Assembly: GCA_947626775.1 (NCBI GenBank)
Contig: CANQTL010000030.1
Coordinates: 1 to 41,215 of the forward strand
Direction of reading: 5' to 3'
Length of the DNA stretch: 41,215 nt
DNA from: an uncultured Lachnospiraceae bacterium
Lineage (GTDB): Bacteria > Bacillota > Clostridia > Lachnospirales > Lachnospiraceae
Below are positions 35,403 through 41,215 of the stretch, piece by piece. The stretch's first letter is position 1, and each line of letters starts with the position of its first letter. A program made the translations under genes and the position numbers. The notes beneath the pieces are model-generated. The model saw only the letters and a list, made by a program, of their open reading frames with translations. It was not told where the DNA came from and searched no databases.

Positions 35403-35432
35403 TGCCTCCCGGATCGTCCGACCCAGGAGGCA
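35403..35432 (-). other. Intercistronic hairpin between binding protein and permease genes
   Basis: A 10-bp stem (35403-35412 with 35423-35432, one G-U) and a 10-base loop, followed on the minus strand by only three T. It follows the binding-protein gene directly. Such hairpins typically protect the 3' end of the upstream message or end part of the transcripts, raising the ratio of binding protein to membrane parts. Confidence 0.65.
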
Positions 35433-35449
35433 CGCGTATTTCATGTTCT

Positions 35450-36523
35450 CTACTCAATCACGGGAGCCGCCGGCGCGGTGTCGATCCCTGTGCGGTCGCC
35501 CAGCGTGATCTGCCACAGCCTGGTCCATGTACCATCGTCCACAAGTTTCTGCAGAAAAGCGTTCACAAACTCTACCCCGTCGGAGTCAAGCGGAAGGCCG
35601 ACGCCGTAATTATCCTCAGGTCCGAAGACGTCTCCTGCAATTTCATACACGCCGGGATTCTGCACCAACGCATTCAAAAGCAGCGTATAGTCTGTCACAT
35701 AGGCGTCTACACGGCCCTGCTCCAGAGCAGTGCGCGCTTCAATATCCGTCTCAAACTCCTGCACAAGGGCATCCGGCGCATACTCCGCCAGGATCTCGGG
35801 GCCTGTAGAACCCGCCTGCGTGGCCACATTCTTGCCCGCAAGACTGTCAATACCGGTGATGTCTGTATTTCCTGCCTTGATCAGCACTGCCTGCTGGGAA
35901 GTATAGTAGGGCCCTGCAAAAGAGATAACCTCCTGGCGGGCCGGCGTGATGGAGTATGTGGCAAACACGACATCCACCTGATCGCTCTGCAGGACGGACT
36001 CGCGGGTACTGGAATCCACCTGGGTCAATTCATATTTCGTCTCGTCACCCAGAATATAACGCGCCAACAGCTGATAAAGCCCCGCGTCGAACCCGCGAAG
36101 GCTGTCGTCCGTCTCGTCCAGCTGACTGAACAGGAAAGATGTGCGCGTACCGCGCACCCTCAAAACGCCGGCCTCCTTGACTGCCGTGGCCCATGTGCTG
36201 GCCGCGATATCCGCATCGTCCGCAACAGCCCCGGACGCGATCAGAGCGTCGAAAGCCTCCTTATCCAACGCCACCGCCACAGGTTCTGCCGTCTCTTCGC
36301 CCGTTTCCGCAGCGCTCTCGCCGCTCTCCTCTGTCTCTGCTGCCGATTCTGCCGCCGTCTCCGCCACAGGCTCCTGTACCGTCTCTGCCGTCTGCTCCTC
36401 AACAGCCGGTTCCGCCGTCTCCGCCTCGCCGCTGCCGCAGCCCGTGATCATGGAAAACGACAATGCCGCCGTCAGGAACAGCGCGAGTGATCTGCTTGTT
36501 TTCTTTGAATCTGATTTTTTCAT
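35450..36523 (-). CDS. Polar amino acid ABC transporter, substrate-binding lipoprotein
   Basis: 357 residues from the ATG at 36523 (GGGAGGAG upstream). Signal peptide with lipobox 'ITGC' near residue 28; then an acidic, low-complexity Ala/Glu/Thr linker of about 50 residues that probably spans the cell wall; then a family 3 solute-binding fold. The family 3 pattern is seen in 'VLRVRGTRTSFLF', 'GFDAGLYQLLARYIL', 'VDVVFATYSITPARQEVISFAGPYY' and 'EDNYGVGLPLDS'. A glutamate/glutamine or aspartate ligand is likely, but cannot be fixed from motifs. First gene of the operon, behind a strong promoter. Confidence 0.94.
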   Translation of the reverse strand: MKKSDSKKTSRSLALFLTAALSFSMITGCGSGEAETAEPAVEEQTAETVQEPVAETAAESAAETEESGESAAETGEETAEPVAVALDKEAFDALIASGAVADDADIAASTWATAVKEAGVLRVRGTRTSFLFSQLDETDDSLRGFDAGLYQLLARYILGDETKYELTQVDSSTRESVLQSDQVDVVFATYSITPARQEVISFAGPYYTSQQAVLIKAGNTDITGIDSLAGKNVATQAGSTGPEILAEYAPDALVQEFETDIEARTALEQGRVDAYVTDYTLLLNALVQNPGVYEIAGDVFGPEDNYGVGLPLDSDGVEFVNAFLQKLVDDGTWTRLWQITLGDRTGIDTAPAAPVIE

Positions 36524-36606
36524 ATTGCTTCTCCTCCCTGCGGAATCATCCGCATATACTCTATACTTTCGCCCTTCAGACCGCAGCCTTTCAGGCCGAT
36601 GTCTGA

Positions 36607-36635
36607 ATTGTACGCCCTTTTTCATACTATGTCAA
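36607..36635 (-). promoter_or_regulatory. Promoter of the amino acid transporter operon
   Basis: A perfect TTGACA (36630-36635), a 17-base spacer and TACAAT (36607-36612) on the minus strand, about 85 bases before the binding-protein start. Confidence 0.85.
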
Positions 36636-36654
36636 TAGGTTTTATATGATTTAT

Positions 36655-36689
36655 ATAAAAAATAAAAGAAGGACGCACAACCTTCTTTT
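36655..36689 (-). terminator. Terminator of the tyrosine phosphatase gene
   Basis: AAAAGAAGG (36664-36672) pairs with CCTTCTTTT (36681-36689) around an 8-base loop; on the minus strand a T-rich tract follows. It ends just before the transporter promoter. Confidence 0.85.
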
Positions 36690-36740
36690 CAAAATTAAGG
36701 AACAAAGCGACAATCCCTCTCTCATTTTAAAACCGGAAAC

Positions 36741-37304
36741 TTACATCTGCATTAACAATCTTCTCATATTGTCAACGTGTGGAATCATGATGTCAATATC
36801 GACCTCCGGGTGTTCTTTTGCATACACTGTGAGCATATCCATCAAGTTGTCCTTTGATTTCATATAATCCTCAATGATAATTTCGTCAGAATACCCCAGT
36901 TTCCGCAAGAGTACGGCAGATACGACGCCGGTTCTGTCTTTACCCGCCGTGCAAAAATACAGTACGTTTGATTCTGCGTCCATAATGGTATCAATAATTT
37001 TTTCCATTTGTCGATCTATCATTTGTGCATATACAGTATATAAATGTTCGCGTGATCTTGGAATATCCCCGCCGCCCGTAACCGGTAAATGATAATATTG
37101 AAATCCTTCTTTCACTGCAAGTTCGCAGGGACGCTGAGCAACTTCCTCATCCGATCTCAAATCCACAAGAGTACTTATATGATTATCCAACAGCCACTGC
37201 ATTTCTTCATCTGTCAAATTTAACGGCGCGTCACTTCTGATATAACGCATTGTACCTATAGGTAAGGCACGAGTATTTCTTGTTGATTTCAATAAAGAAC
37301 TCAT
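36741..37304 (-). CDS. Tyrosine-protein phosphatase (Y_phosphatase3 type)
   Basis: 187 residues. The active-site loop C(X)5R is seen as 'CTAGKDRTG', Cys118 to Arg124, and the N-terminal 'IRSDAP' and 'LVDLRSDEEV' match the family of secreted or cytoplasmic tyrosine/lipid phosphatases. The residue before the catalytic Cys is Phe117 instead of the usual His, which normally tunes the Cys. The acidic tail may complete the domain. Codon use is more AT-rich than in the flanking operons. It is a single gene with its own promoter and terminator. Confidence 0.88.
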   Translation of the reverse strand: MSSLLKSTRNTRALPIGTMRYIRSDAPLNLTDEEMQWLLDNHISTLVDLRSDEEVAQRPCELAVKEGFQYYHLPVTGGGDIPRSREHLYTVYAQMIDRQMEKIIDTIMDAESNVLYFCTAGKDRTGVVSAVLLRKLGYSDEIIIEDYMKSKDNLMDMLTVYAKEHPEVDIDIMIPHVDNMRRLLMQM

Positions 37305-37484
37305 AATTTGTATCCTCCCCCCCTGATTTCAATTAAACATTTTATCTTGCGTTATCGCGGCATTCGCCAAATTGACAAGTCAGCTTGGCTCATTGCTCGC
37401 GTAAATAAAAACAAGGAAAAATATAATAGCAGTCGTGAAACTGCCCGTAGAAAAAAATTAGTATTTAGATTTTGTGGTGAGATT

Positions 37485-37513
37485 ATTATACAATATCCTG
37501 TACGATAGAACAA
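37485..37513 (-). promoter_or_regulatory. Promoter of the tyrosine phosphatase gene
   Basis: TTGTTC (37508-37513), 17-base spacer, perfect TATAAT (37485-37490) on the minus strand, leaving a leader of about 170 bases. In 37305-37557 I see no other convincing gene; a plus-strand frame at 37308-37508 lacks a ribosome site. Confidence 0.6.
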
Positions 37514-37557
37514 AATAAGAAAGCGCAAGACGCCGTATTTGCATTTGCGACATTCAA

Positions 37558-37737
37558 TTAAGCCTTCTTTTTTCTATTTCTCTGCGCCACCGCGCTTTGA
37601 AATGCCTTATACATAGAAGGCGATAATTCTGGCGAATCCTCATCAAATACGATTGGCTGTTTCTTAGCTTCCAATACTTCCTGAATCTGCTCATCTGTCG
37701 GCTTTTGCCCTTTATTGATAACGAATGTCTTGGTCAT
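37558..37737 (-). CDS. Short antitoxin-like protein
   Basis: 59 residues from the ATG at 37737, with AAGAAGG upstream. It reads as a real protein: 'PTDEQIQEVLEAKKQPIVFDEDSPELSP', then a basic end. The 'IVFDEDSPE(L/M)SP' stretch is familiar from short proteins of type II toxin-antitoxin modules in Clostridia, but I cannot name the family with certainty. It lies 16 bases after the next small gene, in the same direction. No toxin follows. Confidence 0.65.
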   Translation of the reverse strand: MTKTFVINKGQKPTDEQIQEVLEAKKQPIVFDEDSPELSPSMYKAFQSAVAQRNRKKKA

Positions 37738-37753
37738 AATAAAGCCTTCTTTT

Positions 37754-37918
37754 TCATCTTAATCTCTTCTCTAATTCCGCAAAAACTATCTCTGCGTCAA
37801 CTGCCGCCGCTCCGGTTGCAAGTTCCTGTTCTGACTCGGAAATAGCTTGGTCTATACGATTTAAAATAGATTCTTGTTCTCTATGCACGACATTGGAAAT
37901 CTTTACATCATTCTGCAT
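37754..37918 (-). CDS. Short antitoxin-like protein
   Basis: 54 residues: 'NVVHREQESILNRIDQAISES', then 'EQELATGAAAVDAEIVFAELE'. This pattern, a predicted helix pair ending in a short linker and a last helix, is like the C-terminal toxin-binding tail of Phd/RelB-type antitoxins; a DNA-binding domain is not visible. Its ATG lies inside the end of the upstream small gene (11-base overlap). Confidence 0.6.
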   Translation of the reverse strand: MQNDVKISNVVHREQESILNRIDQAISESEQELATGAAAVDAEIVFAELEKRLR

Positions 37919-38069
37919 ACTCTTTTAATCTCTCCCGTATCATTTGCATCGCCTCATCATGCCGCATTATGTGTCCTTTTTTCATAGCGTCTATGCCTTT
38001 ATCAAGTTCATAGAACAATCCTCTTTCCTGTTTCATTTTATCACTTTCAATTTTCCCTTGCGATTTCAT
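37908..38069 (-). CDS. Short Phd/YefM-tail-like protein
   Basis: 53 residues: 'LFYELDKGIDAMKKGHIMRHDEAMQMIRERL' resembles the toxin-binding tail of Phd/YefM antitoxins ('..GI.DME.G..I.HE..M..IRERL'). The N-terminal DNA-binding half is absent. Its start codon overlaps an older reading frame that ends at 38047. GAGGG at nine bases could serve as ribosome site. Confidence 0.6.
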   Translation of the reverse strand: MKSQGKIESDKMKQERGLFYELDKGIDAMKKGHIMRHDEAMQMIRERLKEYAE

Positions 38070-38127
38070 CAAATGCGACCCTCATAATTTTTTGTTGAAT
38101 TTTCCACTCATATGTGATACATTTAGT
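38047..38127 (-). pseudogene. C-terminal gene remnant
   Basis: A minus-strand frame with protein-like sequence ('YEWKIQQKIMRVAFDEIAREN') runs into a TGA at 38047. It is closed upstream by a TAA and has no start except an internal ATG. It overlaps the start of the small gene at 38069 in another frame. I read it as the tail of a deleted gene; the parent family is not recognised. Confidence 0.4.
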
Positions 38128-38195
38128 TTACAAATAGGGAAAGCCATAGACACGGCTCTACCCCGAAATGATTAGGTATACTGCTATAAGCGGCA

Positions 38196-38224
38196 AGCCG
38201 TCACTATTCGCAGTAGTGGCGGCT
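38196..38224 (+). terminator. Hairpin over the stop codon of the holin-like toxin
   Basis: Arms 38196-38206 and 38214-38224 (11 bp with one G-U on the plus strand; a mismatch on the minus strand), loop of 7, followed on the plus strand by a pyrimidine-rich tract. It could end a plus-strand antisense RNA or the toxin message. Confidence 0.4.
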
Positions 38225-38321
38225 ATCTCTTTCCCCTGAAAATCTGATAACACAGACCGACAAGGGCAACAATCAGTAACAATAATTGGATTAACTCCGC
38301 ATATGTAACTATTGCAATCAC
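38223..38321 (-). CDS. Short holin-like (type I toxin-like) peptide
   Basis: About 29-32 residues: 'VTYAELIQLLLLIVALVGL' followed by 'CYQIFRGKR', one membrane helix and a basic end, as in the putative holin-like toxin family of Firmicutes. A perfect AAAGGAGG precedes it, but the codon at the best spacing (38310-38312) is ATA, where relatives have ATG. The only standard in-frame start is GTG at 38321, which touches the ribosome site. The frame remains open to 38456, but that part does not look coding. It may be silenced by loss of its start codon. Confidence 0.6.
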   Translation of the reverse strand: MIAIVTYAELIQLLLLIVALVGLCYQIFRGKR

Positions 38322-38564
38322 CCTCCTTTCTTTCGTCTGGAGGGCTGCTCGAACTCTCCGAAAAAGCAGAGGGGTAAAGCTGCCTTTGGCTCTATGGCTC
38401 TCCCACATTGACAATATATCATATATTTCCGCGCCATTCAATGGCAAATAAAACATTTCGTAATTCTTTCATTATATACAACATTCTAATGAAATGAGAG
38501 GGAATGGTTTCCCTCTCACATTGTTCACTGCTGTTTCGATATCTCTCATCTCATACTCTCTGTC

Positions 38565-39566
38565 CTAATTCTCGATCTGTCTCCCCTCATGATCCAGATG
38601 ATAATTGTCCCGATAGATCAACTCCGAGATCGGCACGATCTGATAGCCCTTTTCCTCCAGCGCTGTAATCAGCGTATCCAGTGCGTCCGCCGTGTACTTC
38701 GCGCCGTTGTGGCAGAGGATGATGCTGCCGTTGCCCAGGTGCTTGTGCTCCGTAACTGTCTTAATGATGGAATCCACGCCGTAGTCCTTCCAGTCGAGAG
38801 AGTCCACATCCCATTGAATCGGATAATACCCGCACTCCCGCGCCACCTTGATAACGCTGTTGTCATAATCGCCGTAAGGCGGGCGGAACAGAAACATATC
38901 GTACCCTGTCAATTCCTGCACTCTGGTATGTACGTCCATGATCTCCTGTTTCTTCTCCTCGTCGGAGATCTGGCTCATATTTTTATGGTTCTCGCTGTGA
39001 TTTCCCAGATCGTGGCCATCCGCCAGAATCCTCTTCACATCGTCCGGATAGCTTTCTACCCATCCCCCTGTCATAAAAAATGTCACTTTTACGTTATGTT
39101 TTTTCAGAATATCCAGTATTTTTTCTGTGTCATCGTGTCCCCAAGCAGCGTCGAAGCTCAGCGCAACCTTCTTTTCCTCCGTCTGCACGCAGTAGATCGG
39201 CAGTTCCCTGCCGTTCACTGTGTTGCTGACTGTGACGGAATCCGGCAGCATCCTGCTTATCCCCTGCAGCAGCGCGATTGTCGCAAGAGCAAAAGCCGCC
39301 GACTTCGCCATCTGCAGCGCTACCGCCTGCGCGAATCCCGTTCGTTTTATATTTTCTTTGGTCCGATTTTCTTCGTGTACGTTTGTTCCGCAGTAGCTTC
39401 CCACATTTTTTGCTCCCCGACCCTCATCAGCGTCCGCGTCCCGCTGTATTTTTTCCTCCAGTTCGCGCAGCGCAAGCTTAATCTTATCGTTCCAACGTGT
39501 TCCGTGTGTACGCATAGCTATATCCCGCATATTTTTGTTATTTAAAGTATATGCAGGGATTTCCAT
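38565..39566 (-). CDS. Membrane-anchored polysaccharide deacetylase (PdaB-like)
   Basis: 333 residues: charged cytoplasmic N-terminus of about 80 residues, one membrane helix (about 85-104), then a NodB-type deacetylase domain (about 130-320). The metal and catalytic motifs are seen: 'SFDAAWG' at 137-143 (Asp139), 'HSENH' at 190-194 and 'RPPYGDY' at 228-234, with the late His in 'ILCHNG'. The 'FDAAWG' form of motif 1 is that of the sporulation group PdaB, so a role in spore cortex or cell wall peptidoglycan is likely. The ribosome site before 39566 is weak; the ATG at 39518, after CGGGAT, is a good alternative. A single gene. Confidence 0.9.
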   Translation of the reverse strand: MEIPAYTLNNKNMRDIAMRTHGTRWNDKIKLALRELEEKIQRDADADEGRGAKNVGSYCGTNVHEENRTKENIKRTGFAQAVALQMAKSAAFALATIALLQGISRMLPDSVTVSNTVNGRELPIYCVQTEEKKVALSFDAAWGHDDTEKILDILKKHNVKVTFFMTGGWVESYPDDVKRILADGHDLGNHSENHKNMSQISDEEKKQEIMDVHTRVQELTGYDMFLFRPPYGDYDNSVIKVARECGYYPIQWDVDSLDWKDYGVDSIIKTVTEHKHLGNGSIILCHNGAKYTADALDTLITALEEKGYQIVPISELIYRDNYHLDHEGRQIEN

Positions 39567-39758
39567 TATTTACGCTTATTTTTGATCTGCCCGATCGACC
39601 TTTCCTCCTTCTACACAGAGACGGCTTTGCCCGTCCTCCTGCGCTTTGCTCTCCGATGTCGCGAACGGCCGTAAAAATGTCATAAAAATCACAAAAATTT
39701 TTCATTTTCCTCTTTACAAACAGCCACAAAATCCGAAATAATATATGTAAGAATCATT

Positions 39759-39788
39759 ATGCCCGGCTGCGTCCTGTGCGCCCGGCAT
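39759..39788 (+). other. Hairpin in the intergenic region before the FliD_C-like gene
   Basis: ATGCC-GG pairs with CC-GGCAT (single C bulges on both sides) with further GCG/CGC pairing inside. It has no U-tract and may be a leader structure. The rest of 39567-39861 (295 bases) holds no gene; a weak promoter-like pair (TTTACA 39713, TAATAT 39739, 20-base spacer) is the only other signal. Confidence 0.3.
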
Positions 39789-39861
39789 ACAGCAACATAT
39801 CAACAATATCATATTATACAAGACACGGAAGTCGTCATTTAAGAACATGGAGGGAAAGCAA

Positions 39862-41085
39862 ATGGGTATCAGTTTAAACGGTTTGAATTCCGGTATGCAG
39901 GACATGTACTCTTCTCTGCTCGGCGGATCGGACGACAGCGCTTCTACGCTGCTCTCGGACTACGCTTCCATCAAAAACGGAAGCTACGGCAAGATGATGA
40001 AGTCCTACTATGCCAAGATCAATGAGGAAGGGGAGGGTACGTCTTCCACAAGCAAGTCGGATAAGAAAGAGACGGACGGCGCGGCTGCCAGCGCAGCCAG
40101 AAAGATGTATGAGACGGCGTCCGGAATGAATTCCCTTGATTTCAGCTACGATAACATCGACGATTTGTACGACAGCGTATCCGCTTTCGTCAAGGATTAC
40201 AACACAATGATCAAGAACGCCTCCAGCAGCAAGGTCGCCGACGTCAAGGCGCAGGCCGACGCCATCAACGATATGACCTACTCCAACTATAAGCTGCTTG
40301 CAAAGGTCGGCATTACGATGAATTCCGACCGCACGTTGTCCATCGACGAGGAGACTTTCAAGAAAGTCAACGAAAAGACAGGCGCGACGAATGTGCCGAC
40401 GCTGAAGACTCTGTTCCAGGGCTACGGCTCTTACGCCAGCAAGATGGCTGACAAGATGAGCAAGCTGTACCGCACCGCGGGCGAGGGCGAATCCGTCACC
40501 TCCTCCAAGGCGAAATACGCCGGAAGCGCGGGCAGCAGTTACTCGGCAAGCGAGACGAAGGATACTGACGAGACGAAGCCGGCTCCCGGCTCTTCCAAGA
40601 CCGCGAAGGATTCCGCATCCGCCACGGCGGCGAGCGCGCTCTACAAATCCATCGGCAAACTCGGCTCCCTGTCGCTCACAAACGACAACAAGGACAATAT
40701 TTTCGACGCGTTCAACACTTTTGTCAAAGACTACAACGACCTGATGAAGAACGCCCTCGAGAGCGTCAATTCCAACGTCATCCATCAGGCGGATTATCTG
40801 AAGAACCTCGTCAACAGCAACAAGAGCGCTTTTGAGAGACTGGGCGTGACGATAGGCGGCGACAATTCGCTCTCCATCGACGAGGAGAAATTCAAGGACG
40901 CTGACATGAGCAGGGTAAAAGATCTGTTCTCCGGCGCATATTCTTTCAGTGAAAAGATGACAGACAGAGTGAACCAGATCTACAAATACGCGACGCAGGG
41001 CGAATCCCTCGAGAATCAGACCTACACAAGCCAGGGCATCTACAATGCGAGCGGCACAGGCGCAACGATCGACACGACGATGTAA
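39862..41085 (+). CDS. Protein with two tandem modules resembling the FliD C-terminal domain
   Basis: 407 residues from the ATG at 39862, because GGAGGG at 39850-39855 is the ribosome site and covers the earlier in-frame ATG at 39847. Composition: Ser, Asp, Lys and Ala rich, no signal peptide, no Cys or Trp. The start 'MGISLNGLNSGMQDMYSSLLGG' is followed by two modules (about 74-211 and 253-382), each with 'FVKDYN..(I/M)KNA', 'L/VG(I/V)T....(T/S)LSIDEE.FK' and 'LF.G..S....M.D......Y..A..GES'. These phrases are those of the C-terminal half of flagellar cap protein FliD. The FliD N-terminal domain is missing. No flagellar gene is nearby. Function unknown; a secreted filament- or surface-associated role is a guess. 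Confidence 0.8.
   Translation: MGISLNGLNSGMQDMYSSLLGGSDDSASTLLSDYASIKNGSYGKMMKSYYAKINEEGEGTSSTSKSDKKETDGAAASAARKMYETASGMNSLDFSYDNIDDLYDSVSAFVKDYNTMIKNASSSKVADVKAQADAINDMTYSNYKLLAKVGITMNSDRTLSIDEETFKKVNEKTGATNVPTLKTLFQGYGSYASKMADKMSKLYRTAGEGESVTSSKAKYAGSAGSSYSASETKDTDETKPAPGSSKTAKDSASATAASALYKSIGKLGSLSLTNDNKDNIFDAFNTFVKDYNDLMKNALESVNSNVIHQADYLKNLVNSNKSAFERLGVTIGGDNSLSIDEEKFKDADMSRVKDLFSGAYSFSEKMTDRVNQIYKYATQGESLENQTYTSQGIYNASGTGATIDTTM
40081..41007 (+). repeat. Internal duplication in the FliD_C-like gene
   Basis: Module A is encoded by 40081-40494 and module B by 40618-41007, joined by a low-complexity Ser/Ala/Lys linker. The duplication is visible in protein rather than in DNA, so it is old. 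Module B lacks a six-residue stretch after 'FK' that module A has. Confidence 0.75.
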
Positions 41086-41120
41086 TGAATTGTTCAATCG
41101 AAACTCCTTAAAACTAAGAA

Positions 41121-41142
41121 AAGCACCGGAATACCGGTGCTT
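41121..41142 (+). other. Perfect hairpin after the FliD_C-like gene
   Basis: AAGCACCGG and CCGGTGCTT (9 bp, loop AATA), with no run of T after it. It precedes a true terminator by 16 bases and may stabilise the 3' end. Confidence 0.6.
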
Positions 41143-41158
41143 CAGACTGTCGACAAAG

Positions 41159-41183
41159 TCCCGCACATCTGTGCGGGATTTTT
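41159..41183 (+). terminator. Terminator of the FliD_C-like gene
   Basis: TCCCGCAC pairs with GTGCGGGA around a short loop, followed by TTTTT at 41179-41183. Confidence 0.85.
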
Positions 41184-41215
41184 CTGTGTGAAATGCCAAG
41201 AAGTATACTGCTTAT

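Noticed and set aside
36193..36447. Plus-strand proline-rich open frame over the binding-protein linker
   Set aside because: It is the antisense reading of the Ala/Glu/Thr low-complexity linker of the lipoprotein.
37308..37508. Plus-strand 66-codon frame between the phosphatase and the small genes
   Set aside because: No ribosome site and it overlaps the phosphatase promoter on the other strand. It is basic and vaguely protein-like but cannot be supported.
39590..39680. Possible c-di-GMP riboswitch words (GCAAAGC) upstream of the polysaccharide deacetylase
   Set aside because: The two GCAAAGC-like words on the minus strand are too close to hold the conserved hairpin between them, and one is simply the loop of a GACGG/CCGTC hairpin. 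The consensus of the class is not met.
39874..41199. Minus-strand open frame of 441 codons opposite the FliD_C-like gene
   Set aside because: It spans the plus-strand terminator hairpins, has a shadow-like composition (Val, Arg, Gly rich), and the plus frame has a ribosome site, repeats and a consistent composition.

Overview
The window looks like a chromosomal segment of an anaerobic, low-motility-or-commensal Clostridia bacterium, most likely a Lachnospiraceae-type Firmicute. This is an inference from several things seen in the sequence: strong GGAGG-type ribosome binding sites, TTGACA/TATAAT promoters, a T-box leader, the GatCAB amidotransferase route, the LL-diaminopimelate aminotransferase (DapL) route to lysine, and an ANTAR regulator next to a type I glutamine synthetase. 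No rRNA, tRNA, CRISPR array, insertion sequence or prophage was recognised.

Layout. 1-1123: AT-rich promoter region with a three-copy TGATATGAT repeat, then a membrane-anchored protein of unknown function. 1134-6440 (minus): the aspS-gatC-gatA-gatB operon under a T-box leader whose specifier reads as Asn AAC, not Asp. 6453-12731: a small DUF5684 membrane protein, UDP-GlcNAc 2-epimerase (wecB), dapF-dapL, and glnA followed by an ANTAR protein with a receiver domain that lacks the phospho-acceptor; glnA has an intrinsic terminator hairpin in its leader. 12732-28726: one plus-strand FMN-binding-like membrane protein, then a long minus-strand run: GT8 glycosyltransferase, PIG-L deacetylase, cytidylate-kinase-like protein, NYN-LOTUS protein, acyltransferase, a small membrane protein, GT2 glycosyltransferase, hisC, a COG2426 membrane protein, a surface GH20 glycosidase, a methyltransferase, Hsp33 and NAD synthetase. 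Several of these point to cell-surface glycan building and modification.

28872-36640: a plus-strand lipoprotein, a coiled-coil protein, a HicB antitoxin with a degraded hicA, then a six-gene minus operon: polar amino acid ABC transporter (binding protein, two permeases, ATPase), a class II glutamine amidotransferase and an SDR oxidoreductase. A stable hairpin separates the binding-protein gene from the permeases. 36741-38460 is a lower-GC island: a tyrosine phosphatase, three short overlapping antitoxin-like genes without a toxin, a C-terminal gene remnant and a holin-like short toxin with no clear start codon. 38565-41183: a sporulation-type polysaccharide deacetylase and a plus-strand protein built of two tandem modules that resemble the C-terminal part of the flagellar cap protein FliD.

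The items most worth follow-up are the Asn-specific (possibly two-codon) T-box, the ANTAR/glnA leader pair, the tandem FliD_C-like protein and the orphan antitoxin island. Functions are assigned by motif reading only; no database search was run.
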